A stretch of 64,000 nucleotides of DNA from Yinghuangia aomiensis (GCF_039542225.1 NZ_BAABHS010000016.1:62001-126000); one strand, 5' to 3'; positions 27,932-36,421 are shown, counted from the stretch's first letter. The notes: generated from the letters alone by a model not told the origin. Program-made: numbers and translations.

Positions 27932-28896
27932 GGCGGGTTGATCGTATGGGGTGGCGTGGGGGGTGGGGGCTTGGGCCGGTGGGGGTTGTGGAGGAGCGTT
28001 TTGTAGGTGTGTTTGTGTCTGCTTGGTGTGTGTGGCCCGGGCTGGTGGTCGGTGGTGGTGGGGGCGGTGGCGCCGGGTAGCTGTCGGCGGTGCGGCAGTC
28101 CTCGGATCAAGGTGAGGAAGGCGTCGTGCAAAGGCCCATTGGTCGCGAGCACGCTGGTGTCTCCCGCCAGGACGGGTCTGCCGTCCAGGTCGGTGATCCG
28201 TCCGCCTGCTTCGGGAACGATCACTGCCATCGGTGCGAGGTCCTCTGGTCCCATCGGTGGTCCGGCGATGATGCCCGCGTCGGTGTGGCCGGTGACGAGG
28301 GCGGCGGTGATGCCGGTGGAGTGGGTGAGGTGGACACGGTGGTGGAGGGTGGTGAGCAGGGGTTCGGGCCATCCGGCGATGTTGTGGGCCTGGGTGCGGG
28401 CTCCGGTGAGGTGGGTGCGGGTGGTGACGTGGGCGGGGCGTGCGGTGGTGAGGTCGGGTTCGGGGCCTTCGAGGATCCAGCAGCCGTGGCCGCGGGCGGC
28501 GGCGATGGTTTGGCGGGCGAGCGGGTTTGTGACGATGCCGAGGGCGGGGCCGTGGTCGTCCTGGTAGGCGAGGTCGGTGGTGAACAGGGGTGTGCGGGTG
28601 GTGAAGTAGCCGGTGCCGTTGATCGGGTCGATCGTCCAGCGGCGGCCGCTGGTGCCGGGTGTGGTGCCGGCTTCTTCGCCGTGGATGGTGTCGTCGGGGG
28701 TGAGGCGGGCGAGTTCGCGGCGGAGGTGTTCTTCGACGGCGCGGTCGGTGTCGGTGACTTCGGTGCCGTCCGGTTTGCGGCCGCCGGTCCAGGCGCCGTC
28801 GAGGAATGCGGTGGCGGCGGTGCGGGCGGCGTGGTGGGCGAGGCGCAGTGCGGCGGTGAAGAGGTCTCGGTCGGCGGGCGGGGGTGTGGGGGTCAT
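27928..28896 (-). CDS. Inositol monophosphatase-family protein with altered metal motif
   Basis: 322 aa; ATG 28896. It has the IMPase fold motifs HGEEAG (Glu ligand), WTIDPINGTGYF and PEDLAPMAVIVPEAGG. The usual metal motif DPIDGT is DPINGT here, replacing the second Asp with Asn. A Pro/His-rich tail of about 60 residues follows the catalytic domain. Family members are Mg/Li-sensitive phosphatases of inositol-P, histidinol-P, PAP or fructose-1,6-bisphosphate. The Asn may reduce or change metal binding. Operon with the SGNH hydrolase. Confidence 0.88.
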   Translation of the reverse strand: MTPTPPPADRDLFTAALRLAHHAARTAATAFLDGAWTGGRKPDGTEVTDTDRAVEEHLRRELARLTPDDTIHGEEAGTTPGTSGRRWTIDPINGTGYFTTRTPLFTTDLAYQDDHGPALGIVTNPLARQTIAAARGHGCWILEGPEPDLTTARPAHVTTRTHLTGARTQAHNIAGWPEPLLTTLHHRVHLTHSTGITAALVTGHTDAGIIAGPPMGPEDLAPMAVIVPEAGGRITDLDGRPVLAGDTSVLATNGPLHDAFLTLIRGLPHRRQLPGATAPTTTDHQPGPHTPSRHKHTYKTLLHNPHRPKPPPPTPPHTINPP

Positions 28897-28942
28897 CGCC
28901 TCAGTCTGGCAGGCTCGTGTGGTTGCGGTGGGGGGTTGGGTG

Positions 28943-29440
28943 TCAGGTGAGGACTTTGTTGACGAAGGCGGTGAGTCTGTCGCGGGTGCGGGTGATCTGT
29001 TCGTCGAGGGTGAGGGATTCGGTGGCGCGGCCGCCGACGGCTTTGGTGGTTTTGATGCGGCGGACGTAGAGGGGGCAGGCGAGGTCGGTGCACATGTAGA
29101 TGCCGACGGAGTTGCCTTCGCGGCCGGGGCGGCCGGCTTTGCGGGCGGTCATGAGGGCGACGCCGCTGCCGGGGTGGGTGGTGAGGCAGATGGAGCACAG
29201 GCCGCGGTGTTGGAAGGTGCGGGTGTTGGTGGTGGCGCGCAGTGCGATGCCGACGGTGGTGTCGTGGTGGGGGGTGACGAGGTAGCCGCGGTCGGGGGCT
29301 GCGGGGTCGCGCCAGCCGAGGAAGTCGAGGTCGTCCCAGGGGAGTTGGGGGAGGTCGCGGGGGGTGTGGAGGCGTTTGGCTTCGCCTTGGGTGCAGTTGA
29401 CGAAGCTGGCGCGGATGTCGCGGTCGGTGAGGGGTTGCAT
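28943..29440 (-). CDS. FBP-domain (treble-clef zinc finger) protein
   Basis: 165 aa; ATG 29440. It matches the actinobacterial FBP/FusB-like pattern: LPWDDLDFLGWRDPAAPDRG, the first zinc pair in GLCSICLTTH and the second in YMCTDLACPLYVRR, then a C-terminal helix. Relatives bind elongation factor G and can rescue it from fusidic acid, but many actinobacterial members are uncharacterised. It is divergent from a TetR gene with a palindromic site between them, so TetR-controlled expression is likely. Confidence 0.85.
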   Translation of the reverse strand: MQPLTDRDIRASFVNCTQGEAKRLHTPRDLPQLPWDDLDFLGWRDPAAPDRGYLVTPHHDTTVGIALRATTNTRTFQHRGLCSICLTTHPGSGVALMTARKAGRPGREGNSVGIYMCTDLACPLYVRRIKTTKAVGGRATESLTLDEQITRTRDRLTAFVNKVLT

Positions 29441-29459
29441 GGGGGTGACGTTAGAGTTT

Positions 29460-29474
29460 CCTAGGAGTCCTAGG
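29460..29474. promoter_or_regulatory. TetR-type operator
   Basis: CCTAGG-AGT-CCTAGG dyad between the divergent FBP and TetR genes, 20 bp before the FBP start codon. Confidence 0.6.
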
Positions 29475-29518
29475 CAAATGGCTTTTGTGGTTAGGTTGGT
29501 GTGGGCCGGGGCGATCGG

Positions 29519-30118
29519 ATGCTTCGGCGGGCGAAGGGGGCGGTGTTGGCACGTGCGGGGCTGACGGTGGAGCGGGTGGTCGAGGCGGCCGCGGACCTGG
29601 CGGACGAGGCGGGTTTCGACCGGGTGACGGTGTCGGCGGTGGCGCGTGGGTTCGGGGTGAAGGACGCGAGCTTGTACTCGCACATCCGCAGCCTCCAGGA
29701 CCTGCGCGAGCGTGTCGCGGTGCGGTCGGCCGGCGAACTGGCCGACCGGGTGGGCGCCGCGCTGATGGGCTGCTCGGGCCGTGACGCGCTGATGGCGTTC
29801 GCCGACGCGTACCGCACGTTCGCGCTCGCGCATCCGGGCCGCTACCAGGCGCAGCAGTTGGCCATGGCGCCGGGGCGCTGGGCGGAGCTGGGCGGCGACC
29901 TGCGCGGGATCGAGGCGACGTACGCGCTGCTGCGCGGGTACGGGCTGACCGAGCCGGCCGTGACCGATGCGGCGCGGCTGCTGCGCAGCGCGTTCCACGG
30001 GTTCGTCCTGGTGGAGTCGCACGGCGGTTTCCTGGCGGCGCGCAGTCCGGCGCAGTCGTGGCCGGAGGTGGTGGACGCGCTGCACCGGGCGTTGTCGACG
30101 TGGCCGGCGGGGGCGTAG
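29519..30118 (+). CDS. TetR family transcriptional regulator
   Basis: 199 aa from ATG 29519 (GTG 29501 is an alternative). N-terminal HTH: VSAVARGFGVKDASLYSHI. The ligand domain has the QLAMAPGRWAEL and SAFHGFVLVESHGGF patterns of the TetR C-terminal 13/WHG type. It probably represses itself and the divergent FBP gene through the CCTAGG dyad. Confidence 0.92.
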   Translation: MLRRAKGAVLARAGLTVERVVEAAADLADEAGFDRVTVSAVARGFGVKDASLYSHIRSLQDLRERVAVRSAGELADRVGAALMGCSGRDALMAFADAYRTFALAHPGRYQAQQLAMAPGRWAELGGDLRGIEATYALLRGYGLTEPAVTDAARLLRSAFHGFVLVESHGGFLAARSPAQSWPEVVDALHRALSTWPAGA

Positions 30119-30221
30119 CGGCCGGGGTTCGCGTGCGGGTCTGCCGTTTCCGGCACCGGGCCGCACGCCGGCGGGGCGTGCGGTCCCGCCGGCGGCGTCC
30201 CGGGGCCGGGGCCGGGTGTGC

Positions 30222-30671
30222 TCAGGCCGGGTTCTGCGGGAGGCCGCCGGGGAGCGGGTCGATGCGCAGGCGGGCGACGGTCGTGGAGGCGATGCGCCAT
30301 GTGCCGTCCTGCTTGCGGTATTCGTCGTGGTAGTGGCCGTAGCCGTGGAAGCCCTGGGGTGCGCCGTCGGCGGGGAATTGGACGTAGTCGAACATCGCCC
30401 AGATGCCGGTGGCGGTGTCGGGGCCGGTGAGGGTGATCTCCGGCATGTGGCCGTGGTGGACGGTGCGCAGCGGGGTGAGGACGCCGGACATGAAGGCGAT
30501 GATCGCGTCGCCGCCGTCGCTGCCGAACCCGTCGATGTCCATGCGGGCGTCGTCGGTGAAGACGGTGCGCAGCGCGGCCCAGTCCTTGGTGTCCATGTAC
30601 CGGAAGTAGCGGGCTTTGAGCTGTTTGAGGGCTTCGATGTCGGCGAGTCGGTCGGGTGTGGGGGTGGTCAT
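30222..30671 (-). CDS. NTF2-like (SnoaL/nuclear transport factor 2) family protein
   Basis: 149 aa; ATG 30671. It opens with a helix then RYFRYMDTKDWAALRTVFTDD, the standard NTF2-like start. IWAMFDYVQFP and GHYHDEYRKQDGTWRI form the cone-shaped sheet. The family includes polyketide cyclases, isomerases and unassigned ligand-binding proteins. A perfect 22-bp palindrome lies 39 bp upstream, so a TetR-like repressor probably controls it. Confidence 0.88.
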   Translation of the reverse strand: MTTPTPDRLADIEALKQLKARYFRYMDTKDWAALRTVFTDDARMDIDGFGSDGGDAIIAFMSGVLTPLRTVHHGHMPEITLTGPDTATGIWAMFDYVQFPADGAPQGFHGYGHYHDEYRKQDGTWRIASTTVARLRIDPLPGGLPQNPA

Positions 30672-30710
30672 GGGGGCTCCGGTGGTGTCTCGGGCGGACC
30701 GCATTGCCGT

Positions 30711-30732
30711 ACATGTCGAATATTCGACATGT
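30711..30732. promoter_or_regulatory. Perfect 22-bp palindromic operator
   Basis: Two 11-bp arms, ACATGTCGAAT followed directly by ATTCGACATGT, upstream of the NTF2-like gene. The length and symmetry are typical of TetR-family sites. The regulator is not identified and need not be local. Confidence 0.65.
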
Positions 30733-30817
30733 GGTGTCGGGGGCTCAAGGTAGCCGGGGTGCGCGGGGGTTTCAACGGCGGGTGCGCCGTCGGCCGGCCG
30801 GTGCGGGCGCGGCGTCG

Positions 30818-31324
30818 TCACCGGCGGCGGGCGTGGACTTCCTGGTCGAGGTGCCAGGTGTGTCCCCCGTCGGTGGAGCGCTCGTTGCGCCAGTGGAAGG
30901 CGTCGGCGGTGACATCGGCGAAGATCCAGCGGACGAGCGTGCCGCCGTGGGCGCGTTCCATCACGATCTCGTCGCCGATGCGGTGGGCGTACATGTGGAC
31001 GGCGTCGCCGTGGGCGGTGCCGTGGAAGGTGAACCGCCACAACTGCAGCCGCGGGTCCCAGATGCGGACGCACAGCCCGGACTCCTGGTCGGGTGCGCGG
31101 CCATCGGCGGGGGCGTCTTCGCGGGCGGGCCGGCGCCACACGTCGATCACGGCGCGGCCGTCGAGGGCATAGCCGAACTCCGATGCGCCGTTGACGGAAT
31201 ACGGCGGGGCGCCGTCGGTGGGATGGCAGGTGATCCGGGTCCGCCACGCCCCGGCCAGGCGCCCGAACTCGTCGATCTCGGGGGCGTAGCGGGGATCGGG
31301 GCCGTCGGCGAACAGGGTCTTCAT
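30818..31324 (-). CDS. Lipocalin-like conserved hypothetical protein (DUF1579-like)
   Basis: 168 aa; its ATG overlaps the arginase-family stop (ATGA). Alternating polar/apolar strands such as FGRLAGAWRTRITCHP, ASEFGYALDGRAVIDVWRR and LWRFTFHGTAHGDAVHMY suggest a small beta-barrel like DUF1579/lipocalin-type proteins. No catalytic motif. Cotranscribed with the arginase-family gene, so possibly involved in the same process. Confidence 0.7.
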   Translation of the reverse strand: MKTLFADGPDPRYAPEIDEFGRLAGAWRTRITCHPTDGAPPYSVNGASEFGYALDGRAVIDVWRRPAREDAPADGRAPDQESGLCVRIWDPRLQLWRFTFHGTAHGDAVHMYAHRIGDEIVMERAHGGTLVRWIFADVTADAFHWRNERSTDGGHTWHLDQEVHARRR

Positions 31325-32232
31325 GCGGCGCTCCCCGCGGCGGTGACCGGGGCGAGTGCGGTGGCCAGGCAGTCGGCGATGCGGGCGGCGTGGGTGCCGT
31401 CCGGGTCGAGTTCGGGGTCGTAGACGGACACGTCGAGGCCGATCACACGGCCGGTCCCCAAGAGCGTCTCGACGAGGCGGGCGAGCCGGCCGTAGTCCAG
31501 GCCCGGGCGGCCCGGGGTGTCGACGGCGGGCAGGACGCGTTCGTCGAGGACGTCGAGGTCCACGTGCAGCCACACACGCTCCAGCCCGCGCTCGGCCAGG
31601 CGGCGGGCGACGCGCTCGCCCAGCTCGGCGATGCCGATCCGCTGGATCTCCTGCGCGGTGAACCGGGTGACGGGCGGGACCTCTTCGTCCTCGCGGTCGC
31701 CGACCTGGACGACGTCCTCGTCCGCGACCAACGGCCGGCCGACCTGCGGCCAGTGGGTCAGGAGCAGTTCGCCGCGCCCGGTGGCCAAGGCGAGGTCCAT
31801 GCCCGCCGCCGAACCGAGTGCCGCGCCCGCGTCGTAGTTGCCGGGGTGCCGGAAGTCGCTGTGGCCGTCGACGTGGACGAGCCCGCAGCGTCCGCCGCGC
31901 CGGGCCCCGAGCAGGCAGCCCAGCAGGATGCTGCAGTCCCCGCCGAGCACGACAGGGAACCGGCCGGCCTCGGCCAGAGTGGCGTGGACCGCGTCGGCGA
32001 GGCGCAGCGTGTGCTCGCGGAGGGTGACCCCGTTGCGGATCCGGGTCGCGGGCTGCGGGTCGAAGGCGTAGGGCGGCCGGTCGAGTTCCACCACCCGGGC
32101 GGGGCGCAGCCGGGTGTCGAGGCCGGCGGCGCGGAGGGTCTGCGGGGCGCGCCAGGTTCCGGGTTCGTGGCGGCCGGGGCGGGGCGGGCGTAGGCCGAGG
32201 TTCCAGGGGGCGGTGATGAGGTCGACGGGCAT
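31321..32232 (-). CDS. Arginase/agmatinase/formiminoglutamase family hydrolase
   Basis: 303 aa; ATG 32232. The ureohydrolase metal motifs are visible: GGDCS (usually GGDHS, so the first His ligand is Cys here), HVDGHSDFRH and VDLDVLDERV. The Cys variant is seen in some family members, and activity as a ureohydrolase is uncertain. Agmatine, arginine, guanidino acids or formiminoglutamate are possible substrates. It is divergent from a CGNR zinc-finger regulator with an AACCGG/CCGGTT dyad between them. Confidence 0.88.
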   Translation of the reverse strand: MPVDLITAPWNLGLRPPRPGRHEPGTWRAPQTLRAAGLDTRLRPARVVELDRPPYAFDPQPATRIRNGVTLREHTLRLADAVHATLAEAGRFPVVLGGDCSILLGCLLGARRGGRCGLVHVDGHSDFRHPGNYDAGAALGSAAGMDLALATGRGELLLTHWPQVGRPLVADEDVVQVGDREDEEVPPVTRFTAQEIQRIGIAELGERVARRLAERGLERVWLHVDLDVLDERVLPAVDTPGRPGLDYGRLARLVETLLGTGRVIGLDVSVYDPELDPDGTHAARIADCLATALAPVTAAGSAA

Positions 32233-32264
32233 GGGGGTCCTTTCGGCACGGCCGGGTGTAATCT

Positions 32265-32290
32265 AACCGGATAACATCAGTACACCGGTT
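32265..32290. promoter_or_regulatory. Dyad between arginase-family and CGNR genes
   Basis: AACCGG and CCGGTT arms 14 bp apart in the 147-bp divergent intergenic region. Candidate binding site for the CGNR regulator. Confidence 0.45.
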
Positions 32291-32379
32291 GGAAAGCTTG
32301 GCGCAAGGGCGGCAAGGGCCGACAGGCCCGCGTGCGCGAGAGCATGGAGGCCGGACGAGTGCACGAGAGGCGGCCGCAC

Positions 32380-33093
32380 GTGACAGGCACCATCCAGGCG
32401 CACAGCTTCCAGCCCCGCGACCTGGTCGGCGGACACGTCGTCGTCGACCTGCTCAACACCGTCACCGCCCGCGACGCGGAGCCGGTCGACTGGCTGGACG
32501 GCTACCCGCGCCTGCTGGAATGGGCGGCGTTGACCGGGGAGTTCGCTCCCGACGTCCTCACCGGACTGCGGACGCGGGCCGACGCCGAGCCCGGCGCGGC
32601 GGCGCGGGCGTTGGAGCGGATCCGGGACCTGCGGGAGGCCGTGCGGGACGTGCTGGTGGCGGTCGTCCACGGCAACGAAGACGCAGCGGGGGCCGCCGCC
32701 CCGGCTCCCGGGGAACTTCCGCCCGACGCCGAGTCCGTTGTCCGCGTCGAGAGCCACTGGAAGCAGGCCGCCGCCCGGTCCCGCCTCGCCCTCGACGGCG
32801 GAACCCCGCACCTGCGGCTCGACGTGGCGACGTCCGGACTGGACTACCTCACCCACGACCTCGCGCTGCGTGCCCTCGACCTGCTCCGCGCCCTCCCCCG
32901 CGAACGCACGCGCGTCTGCCCCGGACTGCGCTGCGGCTGGGTCTTCGTCGACACCTCCCGGGCCGGCCGCCGCCGCTGGTGCGACATGGCCACCTGCGGC
33001 AACGCGGCCAAGGGCCGCAGCCACTACCGGCGGAAGCGGGACGGTGCGGACGCGGAGGCCGGCGAGCGCCCGGTGGCCGAGCCGCCGCGGTGA
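32380..33093 (+). CDS. CGNR zinc-finger / ABATE domain transcriptional regulator
   Basis: 237 aa from GTG 32380, preceded by GAGAGG; ATG 32344 and GTG 32332 are longer alternatives. The N-terminal ABATE (stress-induced, ligand-binding) domain begins GHVVVDLLNTV. The C-terminal zinc finger reads VCPGLRCGWVF, then WCDMATCGNAAKGRSHYRRK, with the CGNR motif that names the family. Probably regulates the divergent arginase-family operon. Confidence 0.9.
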   Translation: MTGTIQAHSFQPRDLVGGHVVVDLLNTVTARDAEPVDWLDGYPRLLEWAALTGEFAPDVLTGLRTRADAEPGAAARALERIRDLREAVRDVLVAVVHGNEDAAGAAAPAPGELPPDAESVVRVESHWKQAAARSRLALDGGTPHLRLDVATSGLDYLTHDLALRALDLLRALPRERTRVCPGLRCGWVFVDTSRAGRRRWCDMATCGNAAKGRSHYRRKRDGADAEAGERPVAEPPR

Positions 33094-33309
33094 TCCCCGG
33101 CTCGCGAACGCCTCGCGCCACACCCCGCCGGATTCGACGAACCGGTCGCCGTCCCTGCGGAACACGCGCTTCGGCGGCATCGCGGCCATCGCCGCATCCC
33201 GCTGCGCCCTGAGCCGCTCCGCTTCGGGACCGGCGGGGCCCGCGACGTGGAACCGGCGCACCGGAACGCCGAAGACGTCGACGCAGCGCCACCACGACGG
33301 CCGAACCAC
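33094..33309 (-). pseudogene. Possible protein fragment on the minus strand
   Basis: The minus frame from ATG 33309 has strong third-position G+C bias and reads like protein (CVDVFGVPVRRFHV, AERLRAQRDAAMAAMPPKRV, FRRDGDRFVES). It then runs into the antisense of the CGNR gene without a sensible stop. Probably a truncated gene remnant; family not recognised. Otherwise this roughly 300-bp gap holds only the SRPBCC promoter region. Confidence 0.35.
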
Positions 33310-33325
33310 ACGCGCGCAACGCTAC

Positions 33326-33376
33326 TGCAACCCGCAGATTGCAGTCCGATGCGCGATGTGCAATCGTGGGATTGCA
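33326..33376. promoter_or_regulatory. Two ArsR-type operator dyads
   Basis: Perfect dyad TGCAATC-GTGG-GATTGCA at 33359-33376, and an imperfect copy with the same arm sequence (TGCAACC-CGCA-GATTGCA) at 33326-33343, 33 bp apart. Both precede the SRPBCC-ArsR operon. Confidence 0.65.
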
Positions 33377-33409
33377 GATCGATACGGGGAACGCGTGAAG
33401 GAGGAACCC

Positions 33410-33910
33410 GTGAACGACGACGCCGCCCACACCGACGAGCAACTCGCCGAGCTGGACACGATCGCCCGGCAGATCGACATCGACGGCACGCCCGAGCGCG
33501 TCTGGGAGCTGATCGCGCGCCCCGGCTGGTACGTCAACGACGGCGCCGTCGACGCCGAACCCGACCTGCGCTACGAAGGCGACGTCGCCGTCGTCCGGCA
33601 CCCCACCCTGGGGGAGTTCCGCTTCCGGACGGTGGAACTGGACAAGCCGCGCTACGCCGCGTTCCGCTGGATCGGCACCCCGTACCGGGGCGAGCCCGCG
33701 CCCTCGACCCTCGTCGAGTTCTGGATCGACGAACGCGACGGCGGCGGCGTGACGCTGCGCGTCCTGGAGAGCGGGTTCTCCGGCCTCGCCGACGACCCGG
33801 CCGCATGGCTGAAGGAACGCGAAGGCAACGACCAGGGCTGGCTCATCGAACTGGCCGCCGCCAAGACCTTCGTCGAGAAGTCCGCCCCCGCCCCGACGGC
33901 GCAGCCGTGA
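33410..33910 (+). CDS. SRPBCC/AHSA1 family protein
   Basis: 166 aa from GTG 33410 with AAGGAGG at ideal spacing. START-like fold: RQIDIDGTPERVWELIARPGW at the N-terminus, FRFRTVELDKPRYAAFRWI, and TLVEFWIDERDGGGVTLRVL. Actinomycete AHSA1-like proteins next to ArsR regulators are a frequent pair of unknown ligand specificity. Overlaps the ArsR gene by 4 bp (GTGA), so translation is coupled. Confidence 0.92.
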   Translation: MNDDAAHTDEQLAELDTIARQIDIDGTPERVWELIARPGWYVNDGAVDAEPDLRYEGDVAVVRHPTLGEFRFRTVELDKPRYAAFRWIGTPYRGEPAPSTLVEFWIDERDGGGVTLRVLESGFSGLADDPAAWLKEREGNDQGWLIELAAAKTFVEKSAPAPTAQP

Positions 33911-34248
33911 CCGCCGAACTCCCCGTCATATGCGCCGCGCTCGGCGACCCGACGCGCTGGGAGATCCTCACCCGTCTCGGCCAAGGCCCCCAGTCGGCGT
34001 CCGCACTCGCGAAGGTCCTGCCGGTGAGCCGCCAGGCGATCGGCAAGCACCTCGACGTGCTGCGCGACGTCGGCCTGATCGAGTCCGAACACCGCGGCCG
34101 CGAAGTCGTCCACCTCGCCATCGGCGCCCGCCTCGGTGCCCTCGCCCGCGAACTCGACCGCATCGGCCGCTCCTGGGACACCCGCCTGCTGCGCATCAAG
34201 GAGCTGGCGGAGAGCCCCGAACCGGACGCCCCGGACGCCACCGACTGA
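33907..34248 (+). CDS. ArsR family transcriptional regulator
   Basis: 113 aa; GTG 33907 overlapping the SRPBCC stop. Winged HTH: ALGDPTRWEILTRLGQGP, then SASALAKVLPVSRQAIGKHL and the wing IESEHRGREVVHL. There is no metal-binding CVC motif, so it is not a classical metal sensor. It likely represses its own operon through the TGCAATC dyads. Confidence 0.93.
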   Translation: MTAELPVICAALGDPTRWEILTRLGQGPQSASALAKVLPVSRQAIGKHLDVLRDVGLIESEHRGREVVHLAIGARLGALARELDRIGRSWDTRLLRIKELAESPEPDAPDATD

Positions 34249-34595
34249 CACAAGTCCGTGCCGGGACGACCACCCGCGGCGGCCACCAAGCACGACAGCA
34301 CGGCGGCCGCCGCGGCCGGCCGCGGTCAGGCAGACGACTCGGCGCCGCAGCAGCCGCGGCGCACCCGGAACCGCATCCGGTCGGGCAGCGGTCACCGGTC
34401 CCGCCGTCCACGATGGCCGGCACACGCGCCGAGTCCGCGATTTCGGCACCGGAGACCACGATCCGCGCAGCCCCGACGGCCGGCCTCGGCCTCGTGCGGC
34501 ACCCCCTCGGCGATCACGACGCACGCGGCACGGTCCAGCACACCGCGCAGGCGCGCCATTGCCGGAGCGCCGTCCTCTCCCGCCCCGGCGTCGCG
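34249..34595. other. Gene-free region
   Basis: About 350 bp with no recognisable gene; every reading frame is low-complexity Arg/Pro/Ala. No clear hairpin seen. Confidence 0.5.
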
Positions 34596-35219
34596 TCACC
34601 GAACCGCTGCCGGACCCCCGCGGTCGGCGGAATGCCGCGCGGCATCACACAGCGATTCCACGATGACGGTCCCCGGGTAGTACTTCCGCGGCCACCGGTT
34701 GCGGTAGTAGCAGTCCCAGTAGCTGGCCACCTGCTGCCGCGTCCGCTGCAGGAACGCCGGGTTCGCGGCGAGGAACGCGCCGTACACGTCGTGCTGCGCG
34801 GTCCCGGGGATGTCGATGTCGACCAGCCCGTCCCAGATGACGCGCTGGATCTCCGCCACGTACTCGCCGACCAACCGCACCACGAACGGCACGACCCACG
34901 GCTCCGCCAGCGCGACGATCTGCTCGACGTGCCGCTGGCGCACCCGCCCGTCGTGGTGCCGCGAGTAGAGACAGTGGAACACCGTCTGCTGCCGCGCCGA
35001 GAACGACGCGGTCAGCGCAGCGTCCGGCTCGTCGTTGTACACGCGCTCCGGGATCGCCACGCCCTCCCCGGCGACCCTGACCGGAAAGGGGAACGCAGGC
35101 GCGAGCCGGTGCGGCGGCATCGTCGACGCGACCACGAGCACGTCGTCGGCGAGGAACCGGGGGAACGCCGCGGCGAAGGCCACCGTGTGGTCCGTTCGTT
35201 CCAAGGGAGCGGATGTCAT
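34596..35219 (-). CDS. Conserved hypothetical protein
   Basis: 207 aa; ATG 35219. Good coding bias. Features include VAGEGVAIPERVYND, ARQQTVFHCLYSRHHDGRV, and an aromatic C-terminal part (QQVASYWDCYYRNRW, then PRKYYPG). No signal peptide, membrane span or known catalytic motif. The sequence looks like a helical soluble protein; not recognised. Confidence 0.65.
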   Translation of the reverse strand: MTSAPLERTDHTVAFAAAFPRFLADDVLVVASTMPPHRLAPAFPFPVRVAGEGVAIPERVYNDEPDAALTASFSARQQTVFHCLYSRHHDGRVRQRHVEQIVALAEPWVVPFVVRLVGEYVAEIQRVIWDGLVDIDIPGTAQHDVYGAFLAANPAFLQRTRQQVASYWDCYYRNRWPRKYYPGTVIVESLCDAARHSADRGGPAAVR

Positions 35220-35302
35220 GCGTGCAGTCTTCCGGACCCGGGCGGCACAGGAAGAGCCGCCCGGCCGAAGGCTGATCGCCGAGGTCGACGCAGTCGACGA
35301 AG

Positions 35303-36421
35303 TCAGGACGCGTGCACGTCGTCGAAGACCGCGACGGCCTGCGCCGGGTCCGGGCCCACCAGGCGTTCCAGCCCGGCCGTCGTCATCCGTGCCCACCGCC
35401 CGGCCCGCTCCCACATCCGTTGCTCGAACGCGCGCACCACCGTGTCCGGGTCGCCGGACCCGGCGACGATGGCCTCGGCGAGTTCGGCGCCCTCGACCAT
35501 CGCGAGGTTCGCGCCCGCGCCGAGCGGGGGCATCAGGTGGGCTGCGTCGCCGAGGAGCGTCACGCCGGGGACGTGGGTCCAGGTGTGGGACACCGGCAGG
35601 ACGTACAGCGCACGGTGGACGAAACCGGTGCCGCGGCGCAGCAGGTCGAGGACGGGGTCCGCCCAGCCGCCGTACCTCGCCAGCAGCCGCGACCGCACCC
35701 CCTCGGCGGAGGACAGGTCAAGTCCCGCATGCCAGTCCGCCGGTGCGCGGAACTGGGCGTACACCTTGACGTGGCCGCCGCTGTTGCGCTGTCCGACGAG
35801 CGCCTGGTTCACGCCGAACACCACCACCGAGCCGTCGCCGACCAGCCGGGCGAGGTCGGGGTGGCGGGTGTCGACGTCGTCGAGGGCGGCCTCGACGTAG
35901 GTGACGCCGGTGTAGCTCGGCTGCGCCGGCGAGACCGCCGGGCGGACCCGGGACCAGGCGCCGTCCGCGCCGACGACGAGGTCGAACGCCTCCTGCCGCC
36001 CGTCCGCGAAGTGGACCGCCACGCCGTCCCCGCCCCCGGGCACCACCCGCGTCACGCCGTGGCCCCACCGGACCTCCAATGGCCCGAGCAGCAGGTCGCG
36101 CAGTTGTCCGCGGTCGATCTCGGGGTTGGCGTGGTCGTCGGGACCGGGCCGCCAGTCGCGCAGGACGGTGCCGTTCGGGTCCAGGATGCGCATGGCCTGC
36201 CCCTCGGGCCGCGCCAGCTTTCCGAAGTCCGCCAGCAACCCGGCTTTGTCAAGGGCGAGTTGGCCGAGGCCTTGCTGGAGGTCGAGGGTGCCGCCTGGGG
36301 GACGGGCATCGGGGGAGGGGTCGCGTTCCAGGACGGTGACGGGGTGGCCGTGCCGGTGGAGGACGCGGGCGAGGGTCAGTCCGCCCGGGCCGCCGCCGAC
36401 CACGGCGATGCGCTGTCTCAT
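35303..36421 (-). CDS. FAD-dependent monooxygenase (TetX/PHBH-like)
   Basis: 372 aa; ATG 36421. GxGxxG dinucleotide motif in IAVVGGGPGGLTLARVL, the ribityl-binding DG region VVGADGAWSRVR and the FAD-binding LLGDAAHLMPPLGAGAN. This is the class A flavoprotein hydroxylase pattern, close to TetX-type and aromatic hydroxylases using NAD(P)H and O2. Divergent from a TetR repressor with dyads between them, so probably induced by its substrate. Could act in drug inactivation or secondary metabolism. Confidence 0.93.
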   Translation of the reverse strand: MRQRIAVVGGGPGGLTLARVLHRHGHPVTVLERDPSPDARPPGGTLDLQQGLGQLALDKAGLLADFGKLARPEGQAMRILDPNGTVLRDWRPGPDDHANPEIDRGQLRDLLLGPLEVRWGHGVTRVVPGGGDGVAVHFADGRQEAFDLVVGADGAWSRVRPAVSPAQPSYTGVTYVEAALDDVDTRHPDLARLVGDGSVVVFGVNQALVGQRNSGGHVKVYAQFRAPADWHAGLDLSSAEGVRSRLLARYGGWADPVLDLLRRGTGFVHRALYVLPVSHTWTHVPGVTLLGDAAHLMPPLGAGANLAMVEGAELAEAIVAGSGDPDTVVRAFEQRMWERAGRWARMTTAGLERLVGPDPAQAVAVFDDVHAS

